Of a stretch of 64,000 nucleotides of DNA, positions 27,225 through 35,504 are shown piece after piece. How positions within the stretch are numbered: the stretch's first letter is position 1; each line of letters begins with the position of its first letter. The translations under genes and the position numbers were made by a program. A model generated the notes under the pieces. It saw only the letters and a program-made list of their open reading frames with translations, searched no databases and was not told where the DNA came from. The stretch is from an uncultured Alistipes sp. (GTDB taxonomy: Bacteria > Bacteroidota > Bacteroidia > Bacteroidales > Rikenellaceae), in NCBI GenBank assembly GCA_944320685.1, contig CALUIK010000003.1, positions 177,259-241,258 on the forward strand, written 5' to 3'.

Positions 27225-27232
27225 CAAAGGTA
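27225..27232 (-). promoter_or_regulatory. -7 box of the pyr operon promoter
   Basis: TACCTTTG on the minus strand fits TAnnTTTG. The expected -33 position has TGCG instead of TTTG. Transcription would start near 27218, giving a leader of about 180 nt before pyrC. Confidence 0.6.
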
Positions 27233-27325
27233 AGCAAAATATTTTATTTGACGCATGTCTATGCCTCCAAAATTACGACAATGTTACATCTCTGTATGCT
27301 GGCATTGCCACAACGGCTGCGAGTG

Positions 27326-30300
27326 TCAGAATACCACCTTGGCTCCTATCTGCATGTGCCAGCGCGAGAGCAGGTCGTTCGGGGTGAGTTTCGCCCCCGT
27401 GAAGCGGTAGACCGGAGTCCCGTTATCGACGGCCGTGACCGTGACGGGCTGCAGGCGCCAGCTCGAAGTGTTGTAGTAGGTTCCCCAACTGCTGCACAAC
27501 ATGTTGCCGAAGTTCATCACGTCGAGCGACAACACGATCTTGCGTTTCGACGCTCCGCCGAAATAGAATCCGTGGGCCAGATGCAGGTCCACACGGTGTT
27601 CAGTCGGAGCCTGCAGGGCGTTGCGCCCGGAGAACTGGCCGCGGTGCGTGCGCAGATAGCGGTTGCTTTCAATGTAGTCATTCCATGCATCGCGCGAGGT
27701 GGCGTCGGCGAACGACATCAAGTCGAGTTCCGCTTCGGTGGGAATATACATGAGTGTCGAACCATAGGCGGCGTCACCGTTGAAGTCGAACGACTCGCCG
27801 AAGCAGAGCGAGTAACGCTGGCCCGAGGTCATCTGGTACACGAGCCCCGCCGACACCTCCAGCATGCGGGCATAGCGTTTGGTGTAGCCGAGCGATACGG
27901 TCAGCTTGTGCGGCACGTCGTATATCGAGAAGGCGAGCGGACTGTTGTTCAGATCGGTGGCGTACACCGTGTTCCAATTGGTCGACGATGACGACGAGGG
28001 AACGTCGCATACGGAGTACGAGTGCCCGAATATGTACGAGGCGTAGAGCGACAGCCCCCAAGGGAAATCCTTGGCTACATGGCCCGATATCGAATAGGAG
28101 TACCCGCGCGATGTGTTGCCCATGTAATATACGGCCGAATAGTCGTTGGTGGCGGTGGAGTAGAGCGGCAGCGAATTGGCCTCGGTTTGGGCCTCGGCCG
28201 ACACGGCCGATATGGTCTCTCCGTTGCTCTCGACTGCGAGGTTGCGGAAAACGGCGTTGTAGAGAGTTTTCGTGTAGAGTGCCTCCACGCCGAAGTTCCA
28301 GCCGCCGGGTGTGGTGAAATCGGCCGAGAGGTTGGCCTTTAGGTTCTGAGGGTATCGGAATTTGCGGTCCATGACGTTGAGCATGAACTTTGTGTTCGAC
28401 AGGTCGGTAGGGGATGGCGTGACGGTGAAGTCGGCCGCCGACTCCGTAATATGCCCGTTTTCGCTTACGCCCGTAAGGCGCAGACCCTTTTGCTCGACGC
28501 CCGTGTTCGAGTAGTTGTTTACGATCCATACGAAAGGTACCCGTCCGGTGAAGATGCCTGCGCCGCCCGCAATGTCTATACGTCCTGCCGCCGTCTGCTT
28601 GTACCATGACAGGCCCACGCGTGGCGAGAATAGAACCTGCGTTTGCGGCACGTCGCCTACGCGCACGCCGTTCGCCGCGGCGATGCTGCCCGAATTGAAA
28701 GATTTGTTCGCTGTCGGCGTATTGAATATCAGAGGGAGTGTGAGCCGTACGCCGTATGTCAGCAGCAGCCGCCGTCCGAGTGACCAGCGGTCCTGAAGGT
28801 AGAAGTTCAGCTCCGCGGCGCGGAATCGCGGGCCCCATACGGTCGACCCCGTTATATCGGGATCGCTGTAGTTGTATTCGTAGACGGCGGCGAGGTCGTT
28901 CTCGAAGTCGGAGATCGAATTATAGGTATATGTGCCGTAGGCGTTGGCCACGTATATGTTGTGTATGTCGTAGAGCTCGTGGTGCATGCCCATTGTTATG
29001 GAGTGTGGACCGCGGTCGACTATAAGGTCGTCGGTCAGTGTCACTACGTTCTGTGTCAGGGCGTTGGTGCCGGCATAACGGTCTGTGCCGATGTATGTGG
29101 TTACGCTGCCCGTGGTGCCCGTATTCTTTATTATGACACTCGGCAGGGCGGTGCCGCCGTCGGGGTCGCGGCCGTCGGCCACACGTGAATATCCAGCGCG
29201 GAAGGTGTTGTGCATATGGTCAGCAAGGCGCGATTCGAGCGTTATGCCTGCGTAGTGGGCGCGGCTGTAGTTGGCATATCCCGAACCTGCAAAGGTGAAC
29301 GAGGTGAGCGAGTTGCCGTAGTCTTCGGCGCGGGCGTCAAGGTAGCTGTAACTTGCCGAGAGCCGGTTGCGCTTGCTGATATTCCAGTCCAGTACGGCCA
29401 GAAGCGATCCCGCGCGCTGGCGTACGTCGCGGCGGCCATACCCTCCGCCGTCGAAACCCGTGAGCGATTCGTAGCGAGCCGATATGCGGTCCAGTTCCTC
29501 GGCCGTAATGGAGACGCCTTCATAGCCTTGGTAGTACGACGATGGGGAACGCTCGAAATCATACTCGCCGCTGACGAAGAAGAAGAGTTTGTCCTTGACG
29601 ATGGGGCCGCCCAGCGTTACGCCGTATATCTGCGTCGACTGCTGTTCGAGTGCGTTGCGCTCGTCCGAGCCTGTTCCTGCAGGGCGCGAACCGTAGAAGT
29701 CCTGATTATTGTAATAGGTATATGCACTGCCGCGGAACTCGTTGGTTCCCGACTTGGTTACGGCGTTCAGCACGCCGCCGCCGAAGCCGCTCAGGCGCAC
29801 GTCGTATGGAGCTACGGCAACCTGTATCTGCGATATGGCATCCATCGCCACGGGGTTGGCGTTAGACAGGCCTCCGTTTGTGCCGGATGTCGAGAGCCCG
29901 TACATGTCGCTGTTGGCCATGCCGTTTATCATGAACGAGTTGTAACGGTTGTTGACACCGCCGTAAGACATGCCGCCGTTTTTCGTTGCCATGGCCTCGG
30001 GCACGAGACGTACCACGTCGTAGAGTGAGCGCGATACCGAGGGGATGCGCTCGATTGCCTTCTCGTCGAATTTGGCCAGCATGTCGGCATCCTCGCGCGA
30101 CGAAGAGGATACCACTACGGCATCGAGCATTGAGTCCTCCTTCATCGTGATGTTTTCCACGCGGGTATCACCTACGTGCAGAATCATCCCGTCGATATGG
30201 TATGGCCGGTATCCGAGATAGTTCACTTCCATGCAATATCCCTCGTCGGGGCGTATGCCATGAATCGAGTAGTAGCCTTCGGCATTTGTGGCGACGGTAT

Positions 30301-30457
30301 AGACCGAGCCTGTGACGGGATGCGACAAGGTGACTACGGCACCTGCAAGAATTTGATCCGATGAATCGTTTACGACGCCGCGCAGAGAAGCGGTGGTGAT
30401 TTGAGCCATGACGTCACAGCTCAATACTGTCAGCAGAAGACAGACGAGTTTTCTCAT
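27326..30457 (-). CDS. Oar-like TonB-dependent outer-membrane receptor
   Basis: A 1043-residue outer-membrane protein. A signal peptide (MRKLVCLLLTVLSCDVMAQ) is followed by a CarboxypepD_reg-like domain (about residues 25-105: LRGVVNDSSDQILAGAVVTL, TNAEGYYSIHGI). Next come a plug domain with RIPSVSRSLYDVVRLVPEA and QIQVAVAPYDVRLSGFGGGVLNAVTKSGTNEFRG in two stretches, then a long beta-barrel. These plug features match the Oar family. No SusD partner, TonB box regulator or transporter gene is adjacent, so it is a single-gene unit. The ligand is unknown; Oar proteins are tied to peptide or vesicle functions rather than glycan uptake. The chosen ATG is six codons inside the longest frame because the signal peptide starts there. 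Confidence 0.9.
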   Translation of the reverse strand: MRKLVCLLLTVLSCDVMAQITTASLRGVVNDSSDQILAGAVVTLSHPVTGSVYTVATNAEGYYSIHGIRPDEGYCMEVNYLGYRPYHIDGMILHVGDTRVENITMKEDSMLDAVVVSSSSREDADMLAKFDEKAIERIPSVSRSLYDVVRLVPEAMATKNGGMSYGGVNNRYNSFMINGMANSDMYGLSTSGTNGGLSNANPVAMDAISQIQVAVAPYDVRLSGFGGGVLNAVTKSGTNEFRGSAYTYYNNQDFYGSRPAGTGSDERNALEQQSTQIYGVTLGGPIVKDKLFFFVSGEYDFERSPSSYYQGYEGVSITAEELDRISARYESLTGFDGGGYGRRDVRQRAGSLLAVLDWNISKRNRLSASYSYLDARAEDYGNSLTSFTFAGSGYANYSRAHYAGITLESRLADHMHNTFRAGYSRVADGRDPDGGTALPSVIIKNTGTTGSVTTYIGTDRYAGTNALTQNVVTLTDDLIVDRGPHSITMGMHHELYDIHNIYVANAYGTYTYNSISDFENDLAAVYEYNYSDPDITGSTVWGPRFRAAELNFYLQDRWSLGRRLLLTYGVRLTLPLIFNTPTANKSFNSGSIAAANGVRVGDVPQTQVLFSPRVGLSWYKQTAAGRIDIAGGAGIFTGRVPFVWIVNNYSNTGVEQKGLRLTGVSENGHITESAADFTVTPSPTDLSNTKFMLNVMDRKFRYPQNLKANLSADFTTPGGWNFGVEALYTKTLYNAVFRNLAVESNGETISAVSAEAQTEANSLPLYSTATNDYSAVYYMGNTSRGYSYSISGHVAKDFPWGLSLYASYIFGHSYSVCDVPSSSSSTNWNTVYATDLNNSPLAFSIYDVPHKLTVSLGYTKRYARMLEVSAGLVYQMTSGQRYSLCFGESFDFNGDAAYGSTLMYIPTEAELDLMSFADATSRDAWNDYIESNRYLRTHRGQFSGRNALQAPTEHRVDLHLAHGFYFGGASKRKIVLSLDVMNFGNMLCSSWGTYYNTSSWRLQPVTVTAVDNGTPVYRFTGAKLTPNDLLSRWHMQIGAKVVF

Positions 30458-30754
30458 AGTACGTTTTTGGGGCACCTATTTAAGATGCAAATTAAACAAT
30501 CGTTGTCGGCGTCCGTCGGATAGGCCCGAGGTTTCCCCGAACGGGCATGTCCGGTACGGAGCGATCGACGGACACAAATATATAAAATTTTTTATGAAAG
30601 ATGCGCTGCGATGTGATCTTTTCTCAGACCGGCGGTATAAATATTTCTCTATCCGCCTCATGGGGCGAAATGCCTTCGGCTACGATAAATTTCTCTATCT
30701 TTGGCGCTGACGGATGAAGTTCGGCATTGTCGGATCTGAGAACAAAATGTTTCA

Positions 30755-30786
30755 TTTGCCTTTGCTCTGTCCTTTTATTATTTTTG
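30755..30786 (+). promoter_or_regulatory. promoter of the YqaA/DedA gene
   Basis: TTTG (30755-30758) and TATTTTTG (30779-30786) are 20 bp apart. The 350-bp region between the divergent receptor and this gene otherwise shows only an imperfect TAATTTG on the minus strand near 30484-30490 for the receptor. Confidence 0.75.
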
Positions 30787-30807
30787 CACCGCCCGCCACC
30801 GTATATT

Positions 30808-31269
30808 ATGGATGCTATAGTTGACTTTTTTATTGAGTGGGGCTACATAGGCCTCTTCATATCTGCGCTGCTCGCCGGCAGTATCCTCCCCTTCAGTTCC
30901 GAAGTGGTGCTTACGGTGCTGGTGCAGATGGGGTCCGACCCCGTAATATGCCTCATATCTGCCTCCATAGGCAATACCCTCGGCGGCCTGCTATGCTATT
31001 GGCTGGGATACCTCGGCAATATGGAACGCATCGAGCATTGGCTCAAGATCGACAAGGGCAAGATGGCCAAGGTCGAGGGGATTGTCCGGCGGTGGGGTGC
31101 ATGGATGGGCCTGTTCGGCGTTTTGCCGTGGGTGGGAGAGGTGATAATCGTGCTGCTGGGACTGATGCGCTGTAATGTATACATAACCACCGTCACTATG
31201 TTCATAGGCAAATTCGTGCGTTATCTGCTTTTGGTATATGCCATCGAGGGGGTAAATTCCCTTTTCTGA
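30808..31269 (+). CDS. YqaA/DedA-family (SNARE-associated) inner-membrane protein
   Basis: A 153-residue membrane protein with four or five hydrophobic segments. It carries the small YqaA-type DedA signature: LPFSSEVVLTVLVQMG, the Gly-rich IGNTLGGLLCYWLGY re-entrant segment, and GVLPWVGEVIIVLLGLMRC. DedA-superfamily proteins are implicated in lipid carrier flipping and envelope homeostasis (family knowledge). The inner ATG is chosen because it follows the promoter by 22 bp; the in-frame ATG 27 codons upstream precedes the promoter. A terminator-like hairpin follows, so it is a single-gene unit. Confidence 0.88.
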   Translation: MDAIVDFFIEWGYIGLFISALLAGSILPFSSEVVLTVLVQMGSDPVICLISASIGNTLGGLLCYWLGYLGNMERIEHWLKIDKGKMAKVEGIVRRWGAWMGLFGVLPWVGEVIIVLLGLMRCNVYITTVTMFIGKFVRYLLLVYAIEGVNSLF

Positions 31270-31318
31270 TCACGGCGGTCTGTAATTGGGACAACACGGT
31301 AATAATAAGGTTTTTATG

Positions 31319-31350
31319 ACGGCGTATCCGAGAATGGGATATGCCGTTTC
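31319..31350 (+). terminator. terminator-like hairpin after the YqaA/DedA gene
   Basis: An 11-bp stem with one G-T pair (31319-31329 with 31337-31347) and a 7-nt loop, followed by TTTC. Confidence 0.55.
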
Positions 31351-31436
31351 CGTTATGCCGCTGCGGCTGCGGCGGTGTTGCCTGATACATTTTTCCGCCT
31401 TACGGCCCCGTTTTGGTGTAGAGTTTGATATTACAC

Positions 31437-31464
31437 GGTTCGAATAACAGGCAATCTTCGAACC
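31437..31464 (+). promoter_or_regulatory. 8-bp hairpin abutting the DUF3575 start codon
   Basis: GGTTCGAA (31437-31444) and TTCGAACC (31457-31464) are perfect complements separated by 12 nt, and the last base touches the ATG at 31465. In RNA this would form a stem directly against the start codon and could affect ribosome access or act as a protein site. Confidence 0.45.
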
Positions 31465-32034
31465 ATGAGAAAATTACTCTTTCTTTTGCTGGGACTCTCA
31501 GCATTCTTCGGAAAATCCGATGCTCAGGAGGTGGGCTTAAAGACCAATCTTCTCTATCTGGCGTCGGCCTCGCCCAATTTAGGCGTGGAGATCGGGCTGG
31601 GTCGCCGTACGACCCTTGACATCTCGGCCGGATTCAATCCATTTACATTCTCTCACGACCGTAAGTGGAAGCATTGGCTCGTCCAACCCGAATTCAGATG
31701 GTGGACGTGCGAGCGCTTCAACGGCCATTTCTTCGGTATACACATGATCGGCGGAGGCTTCGATGTGGGCAACCTGTCGTTTTTCCCTTTCAGCATGTGG
31801 GATTCTCTCAAAGACAACCGTTACAAGGGCCATGCGCTCGGTGCGGGCATATCCTACGGTTATGGATGGATTCTTGGAAGGCATTGGAATCTCGAGGCCG
31901 AAATCGGTGCTGGTTACGCCCATGCATGGTTTGACCGTTACCGATACCCCGACAGCAGTGTAAAGGTGGCAACGGGCAACAAGGACTATTGGGGCCTGAC
32001 CAAGCTCGCATTATCACTCGTATATCTATTCTAA
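31465..32034 (+). CDS. DUF3575 family outer-membrane protein
   Basis: A 189-residue exported protein. The signal peptide MRKLLFLLLGLSAFFGKSDAQ precedes a DUF3575 domain: GLKTNLLYLASASPNLGVEI, FNPFTFSHDRKWKHWLVQPE, GFDVGNLSFFPFSM and a final GLTKLALSLVYLF. Alternating short strands suggest a small eight-strand beta-barrel. In Bacteroidota this family is usually next to DUF3868/OmpA-like genes, as here: the next gene starts 12 bp downstream, and in other genomes fimbrial genes follow. No fimbrillin is present here. Function is undetermined; an envelope or fimbria-assembly accessory role is inferred from family context. Confidence 0.88.
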   Translation: MRKLLFLLLGLSAFFGKSDAQEVGLKTNLLYLASASPNLGVEIGLGRRTTLDISAGFNPFTFSHDRKWKHWLVQPEFRWWTCERFNGHFFGIHMIGGGFDVGNLSFFPFSMWDSLKDNRYKGHALGAGISYGYGWILGRHWNLEAEIGAGYAHAWFDRYRYPDSSVKVATGNKDYWGLTKLALSLVYLF

Positions 32035-32046
32035 AACGAAACAGAG

Positions 32047-33534
32047 ATGAAACATTTTATACAATACTCATTTGCGTTATGCGCCATGCTCCTTGCGGCG
32101 CAGGCATCTCGCGCACAGGAGACCATCGTAAGCGACGGCGTGCAGGTATCGGACATCACGATGCAGCGCTCGTCGGGACGTCTCGATGTGGCCATGGATT
32201 TTGATCTTACCGATATGAAGATCAAGTCGAACCGTTCGTTGTGGATCACTCCTGTGGTGACCGATGGAACCCGTTACGTGGAGCTTCCAGCGGTAGTAAT
32301 CGACGGACGCCGCCGCAGCATCGTGCGTGAACGTCAGGGTGACGGTACGCTTGTCCCGGACAACATCTATGTACGCCGCCACAATCACCGCATGCAGAAT
32401 GTCGAGTATGAGACAGATATCCCGTACGAACGTTGGATGGATAACTCTAAGCTGGTGCTGCAGCAGGAGTGGTGTACCTGCCGCGGCCGCTCGTTCGGGG
32501 CAGAGATGATAGCGGCCGCCGCGATGCCGTCGGCCGTGCGGCATGAACAGCCGCAGCAGGGCGGTGCTTCGCAGCAGATGCCGCCCGTACAACCCAAGAT
32601 GGCATACGCTGCGCCTGTAGACGACGGTAATGTGCGCACGGCACAAGGTACGGCAGCCGTGTACTTCCCCGTGAACAGGAGCGACATCCAGTCGGCATAT
32701 ATGGACAACAAGTCGGAACTGGAGAAGATACGCGGCACTGTAAACGATGTGTCGGGCAATGCCGACAATAATATCTTGTCGGTACATCTGATGGGTTACG
32801 CCTCGCCCGAGGGCCCCTGCGACTTCAACAAGACGCTGGCGGCAAATCGCGCTGCGGCAGTGAAGAACTATCTGGTCAGCAACAATATTGTCGATGCGTC
32901 GCTTATAACCGTTGATTCGGCTCCCGCCAATTGGGGCGCTCTGAAACGGATGCTTGCAGAGAGCTGCATCAACGACTACCGCCGTATAATCGCCGTGATC
33001 GACGACCCGACGATAAAGCCCGAGAACAAGAATGCCGAGATACGCCGCCGTTTTCCCGTCGAATATGACTTCATGCTCCGCACGTGGTATCCCAAGTTGC
33101 GAGTCACGGACTATACGATCGATTACAGCGTCCGCCCATACAGTGTCGATGAGGCTAAGAGACTTGTATACACCGATCCCGTGCAGTTGAGCCCCGCCGA
33201 GATATACATGGTGGCTCTCACGTTCGAAGAGGGCAGCAAGGAGTGGAACGACATTATCCTGATAGCGGTGCAGACCTACCCGCAGTCACCAGAATCGCGT
33301 GTCAATGCCGCCAATGTGGCTATGGCCAACGGTAACTACACCCAGGCGGCTGAATATCTCGACGGCGTATCGGCCACGATGCCCGAAGCCATGAATTCGC
33401 GCGGTATCCTTGCAATGGCGCAAGGCGATTACCAGCAGGCCATGACCCTATTCCAACAGGCACGGGAGGCCGGAGTACAGGAGGCTGCCTACAACATATC
33501 GCTGCTCAAGCAGCTTATGCAGGCCGGCAGTTGA
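32047..33534 (+). CDS. DUF3868 / OmpA-like C-terminal domain protein
   Basis: A 495-residue exported protein (signal MKHFIQYSFALCAMLLAAQASRA, Ala-x-Ala cleavage). The DUF3868 domain spans about residues 25-150. A low-complexity Gln/Pro linker (about 155-195) leads to an OmpA-like domain (about 210-330) with VYFPVNRSDIQSAYMDNKSE and LMGYASPEGPCDFNKTLAANR, the peptidoglycan-binding signature. The tail (about 400-490) has a TPR-like stretch (ANGNYTQAAEYLDGV, AQGDYQQAMTLFQQAREAGV). It pairs with the upstream DUF3575 gene and a strong terminator follows. In related genomes this pair precedes fimbrial operons; here it stands alone. Confidence 0.88.
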   Translation: MKHFIQYSFALCAMLLAAQASRAQETIVSDGVQVSDITMQRSSGRLDVAMDFDLTDMKIKSNRSLWITPVVTDGTRYVELPAVVIDGRRRSIVRERQGDGTLVPDNIYVRRHNHRMQNVEYETDIPYERWMDNSKLVLQQEWCTCRGRSFGAEMIAAAAMPSAVRHEQPQQGGASQQMPPVQPKMAYAAPVDDGNVRTAQGTAAVYFPVNRSDIQSAYMDNKSELEKIRGTVNDVSGNADNNILSVHLMGYASPEGPCDFNKTLAANRAAAVKNYLVSNNIVDASLITVDSAPANWGALKRMLAESCINDYRRIIAVIDDPTIKPENKNAEIRRRFPVEYDFMLRTWYPKLRVTDYTIDYSVRPYSVDEAKRLVYTDPVQLSPAEIYMVALTFEEGSKEWNDIILIAVQTYPQSPESRVNAANVAMANGNYTQAAEYLDGVSATMPEAMNSRGILAMAQGDYQQAMTLFQQAREAGVQEAAYNISLLKQLMQAGS

Positions 33535-33557
33535 GATTGACAAACTGGTCCGTATGA

Positions 33558-33585
33558 CCCTCCGCCTTCGGGCGGAGGGCTTTTT
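33558..33585 (+). terminator. intrinsic terminator after the DUF3575-DUF3868 pair
   Basis: A perfect 9-bp stem CCCTCCGCC/GGCGGAGGG closed by a TTCG tetraloop and followed by CTTTTT. Confidence 0.9.
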
Positions 33586-33711
33586 GCGTCCCGACGGAAT
33601 AGGCGCTTGTGCCTCATTCGCTCCGACGACGGCTTCCGATCCTACCACAAGCCCGTGCCGCAGATTGCCGCAATAATGGAGTGCGTGACGGGTATAATGC
33701 GGTCGGTCCTG

Positions 33712-35205
33712 CTATTCGTCCCTTACGCAGCGGATCTGCATGCCGTTGGCGCGGTACATCTCTTTCTGCGCCTCGTAGCGGTTGTTTACGGCTCGTGTGG
33801 TGTTCAGGTCGAAGAACATCGACTGCGCCATGGTTTTGTCGGCGGAAGCGATGCCCGTCGTCCAATAGTATCCTACCCACGGCATTGGGGTGTGTTCGTA
33901 GCCGTAGTTGTTCATGTTGGTGAGGATTCCGTTCTCGAAACTGCGGCGTCCCGCGCCCGGCATGAACAACTTTGCGCCCGTGGCCGTATCGACTATGTGC
34001 CAGCCGTACATGTCGCGTATGTCTCCCAGCGATGCGAGGTCTTCCGACTGGTCGATATCCATCGCCATAAAAGCATCGCCGTCGGGTACGCGCCAGCCGC
34101 GCGGGCAGGGGTCGTAGACGCTTTTCGAGGATGACGACCACAGATTGTCGTCATGTGAGGCATAGAGCCAGTCGTAATCGTTGTCGTCCGATCCCAGAAC
34201 GAAGCACATCGGGTTCTTTATCGTGTAGTCCAGCGTTCCGACAGCATCGTCGTACTCCTCGCCTACATACTTGAAACGTATTACGTTGCCCGCGCCGTTG
34301 TAAACGGTGCGGTCCTCGTTGTTGGAGAATTTGTAGTCGACGGGGCGTATGAAAGGATCCTTGCGGCCCCATTGGTAATACAGTCCGTACGATTTGAATA
34401 TGTCGTCCGTGTCGGTTGAACCGTCGCTGTTGTGGTAGGCCCCGAGGTTGCGGTCCATGAACACGCCTGCGGAGGTGGTTATGGCCGACGCCTCGACATC
34501 CGAGCCGGTAATCCACACGTGCCAGCTCCATATTATCTCGTCTTCAGCGTCATAGGCGGCGATAACGGCATTTCCGTCGGGGACGATCGAGCCGGTAACG
34601 TTGTCATTGTCGTCGGTGATGTCGGTGTGCGATACGAAGAATGTGAAGGTGCCTTTGTCGGCATCGTAGCTATAGAAGTTTATGAGTTCGCGCTCGCTCT
34701 GCCACAGTACATCCACGTTGTCGGGAGAGATGGTCTCCGAACTCTCGCCCTTGTGCGTGACGTCTATGGTGTAACGTGTATCCATCTGCGATATGACATA
34801 GCAGTTTGAATATTGGCCGCAAAGGTCTATCTCTTGGTTCAGCAGCGACAGGTACGACGAGGCTCTTACCGAGGTGCCTGCAGCGGTGTATCCCGACAGT
34901 TGGAGCGTGCCGTTCTCCTCTACCGTAGAGTCGTCGGCAGTATATGCCGATGGGGCCTTGACCGTCACAGTCTGATTAAGCAGGTCCACATCCTCGACGG
35001 TCCAGCCTTGTGGGGTCGAGGTGACTGATACGCTCGTTATGTTGCGTGCTGTGAATGGTATTACGATCGTACTCTCCAACTCGGTTACTATATGCCCGGG
35101 AAGCGAGAACGTGAAATCGTACTTTTCATCCGTCGTACATGACCATAACGCCGCGGCATATACCGTTACGGCAGCGGCGAGAAGGTTGCGAAAATGAGAC
35201 TTCAT
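33712..35205 (-). CDS. surface lipoprotein with FISUMP-like C-terminal domain
   Basis: A 497-residue predicted lipoprotein. The signal peptide ends in a lipobox-like AALWSC with Cys near residue 23. The N-terminal half is Thr/Ser-rich beta structure (Ig-like; IPFTARNITSVSVTSTP, GTLQLSGYTAAGTSV). The C-terminal half carries the Fibrobacter/Bacteroidota major-paralogous (FISUMP-like) hallmarks GVFMDRNLGAYHN, YGLYYQWGRKDPFI, VYDPCPRGWRVPDGDAF and NGMQIRCVRDE. Such proteins are surface-exposed and of unknown binding role. It is monocistronic and its promoter shares 31 of 33 bp with the promoter of the HAMP-like gene 6.5 kb away. It is convergent with the DUF3868 gene across a terminator. Confidence 0.82.
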   Translation of the reverse strand: MKSHFRNLLAAAVTVYAAALWSCTTDEKYDFTFSLPGHIVTELESTIVIPFTARNITSVSVTSTPQGWTVEDVDLLNQTVTVKAPSAYTADDSTVEENGTLQLSGYTAAGTSVRASSYLSLLNQEIDLCGQYSNCYVISQMDTRYTIDVTHKGESSETISPDNVDVLWQSERELINFYSYDADKGTFTFFVSHTDITDDNDNVTGSIVPDGNAVIAAYDAEDEIIWSWHVWITGSDVEASAITTSAGVFMDRNLGAYHNSDGSTDTDDIFKSYGLYYQWGRKDPFIRPVDYKFSNNEDRTVYNGAGNVIRFKYVGEEYDDAVGTLDYTIKNPMCFVLGSDDNDYDWLYASHDDNLWSSSSKSVYDPCPRGWRVPDGDAFMAMDIDQSEDLASLGDIRDMYGWHIVDTATGAKLFMPGAGRRSFENGILTNMNNYGYEHTPMPWVGYYWTTGIASADKTMAQSMFFDLNTTRAVNNRYEAQKEMYRANGMQIRCVRDE

Positions 35206-35241
35206 ATATTGTCCTGTCTAAAGTCGGTTCAAAATATTGGG

Positions 35242-35274
35242 CAAATATACGCAAAGTCGGGCGCAAAGGCAAAT
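35242..35274 (-). promoter_or_regulatory. promoter of the FISUMP-like lipoprotein (copy 1 of a repeated element)
   Basis: On the minus strand TTTG (35273-35270) is 20 bp from TATATTTG (35249-35242). The entire 33 bp, including the spacer, recurs at 41803-41835 with only two differences. The -7 box is 37 bp before the ATG. Confidence 0.75.
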
Positions 35275-35504
35275 GAAAACGCAGTTTTCGGATTTGGCTT
35301 TGCCCGGACGTCTCCCATACCGGTAGTGAAAGTCGAGCGTATAGTCAAAAAATCCGTCTTACTGTCGAGCCTTGCCGGAGGTCTCGATTGCTTGTATCAT
35401 ACCCACGCAGTGATTGCTGCCTCGTGAAGAAAATATGCGTGCCTTTCTCAATAGAGGAACAATTATTGCCTATTGTGCAAACGAATCGTAAATACATTTA
35501 TTAT

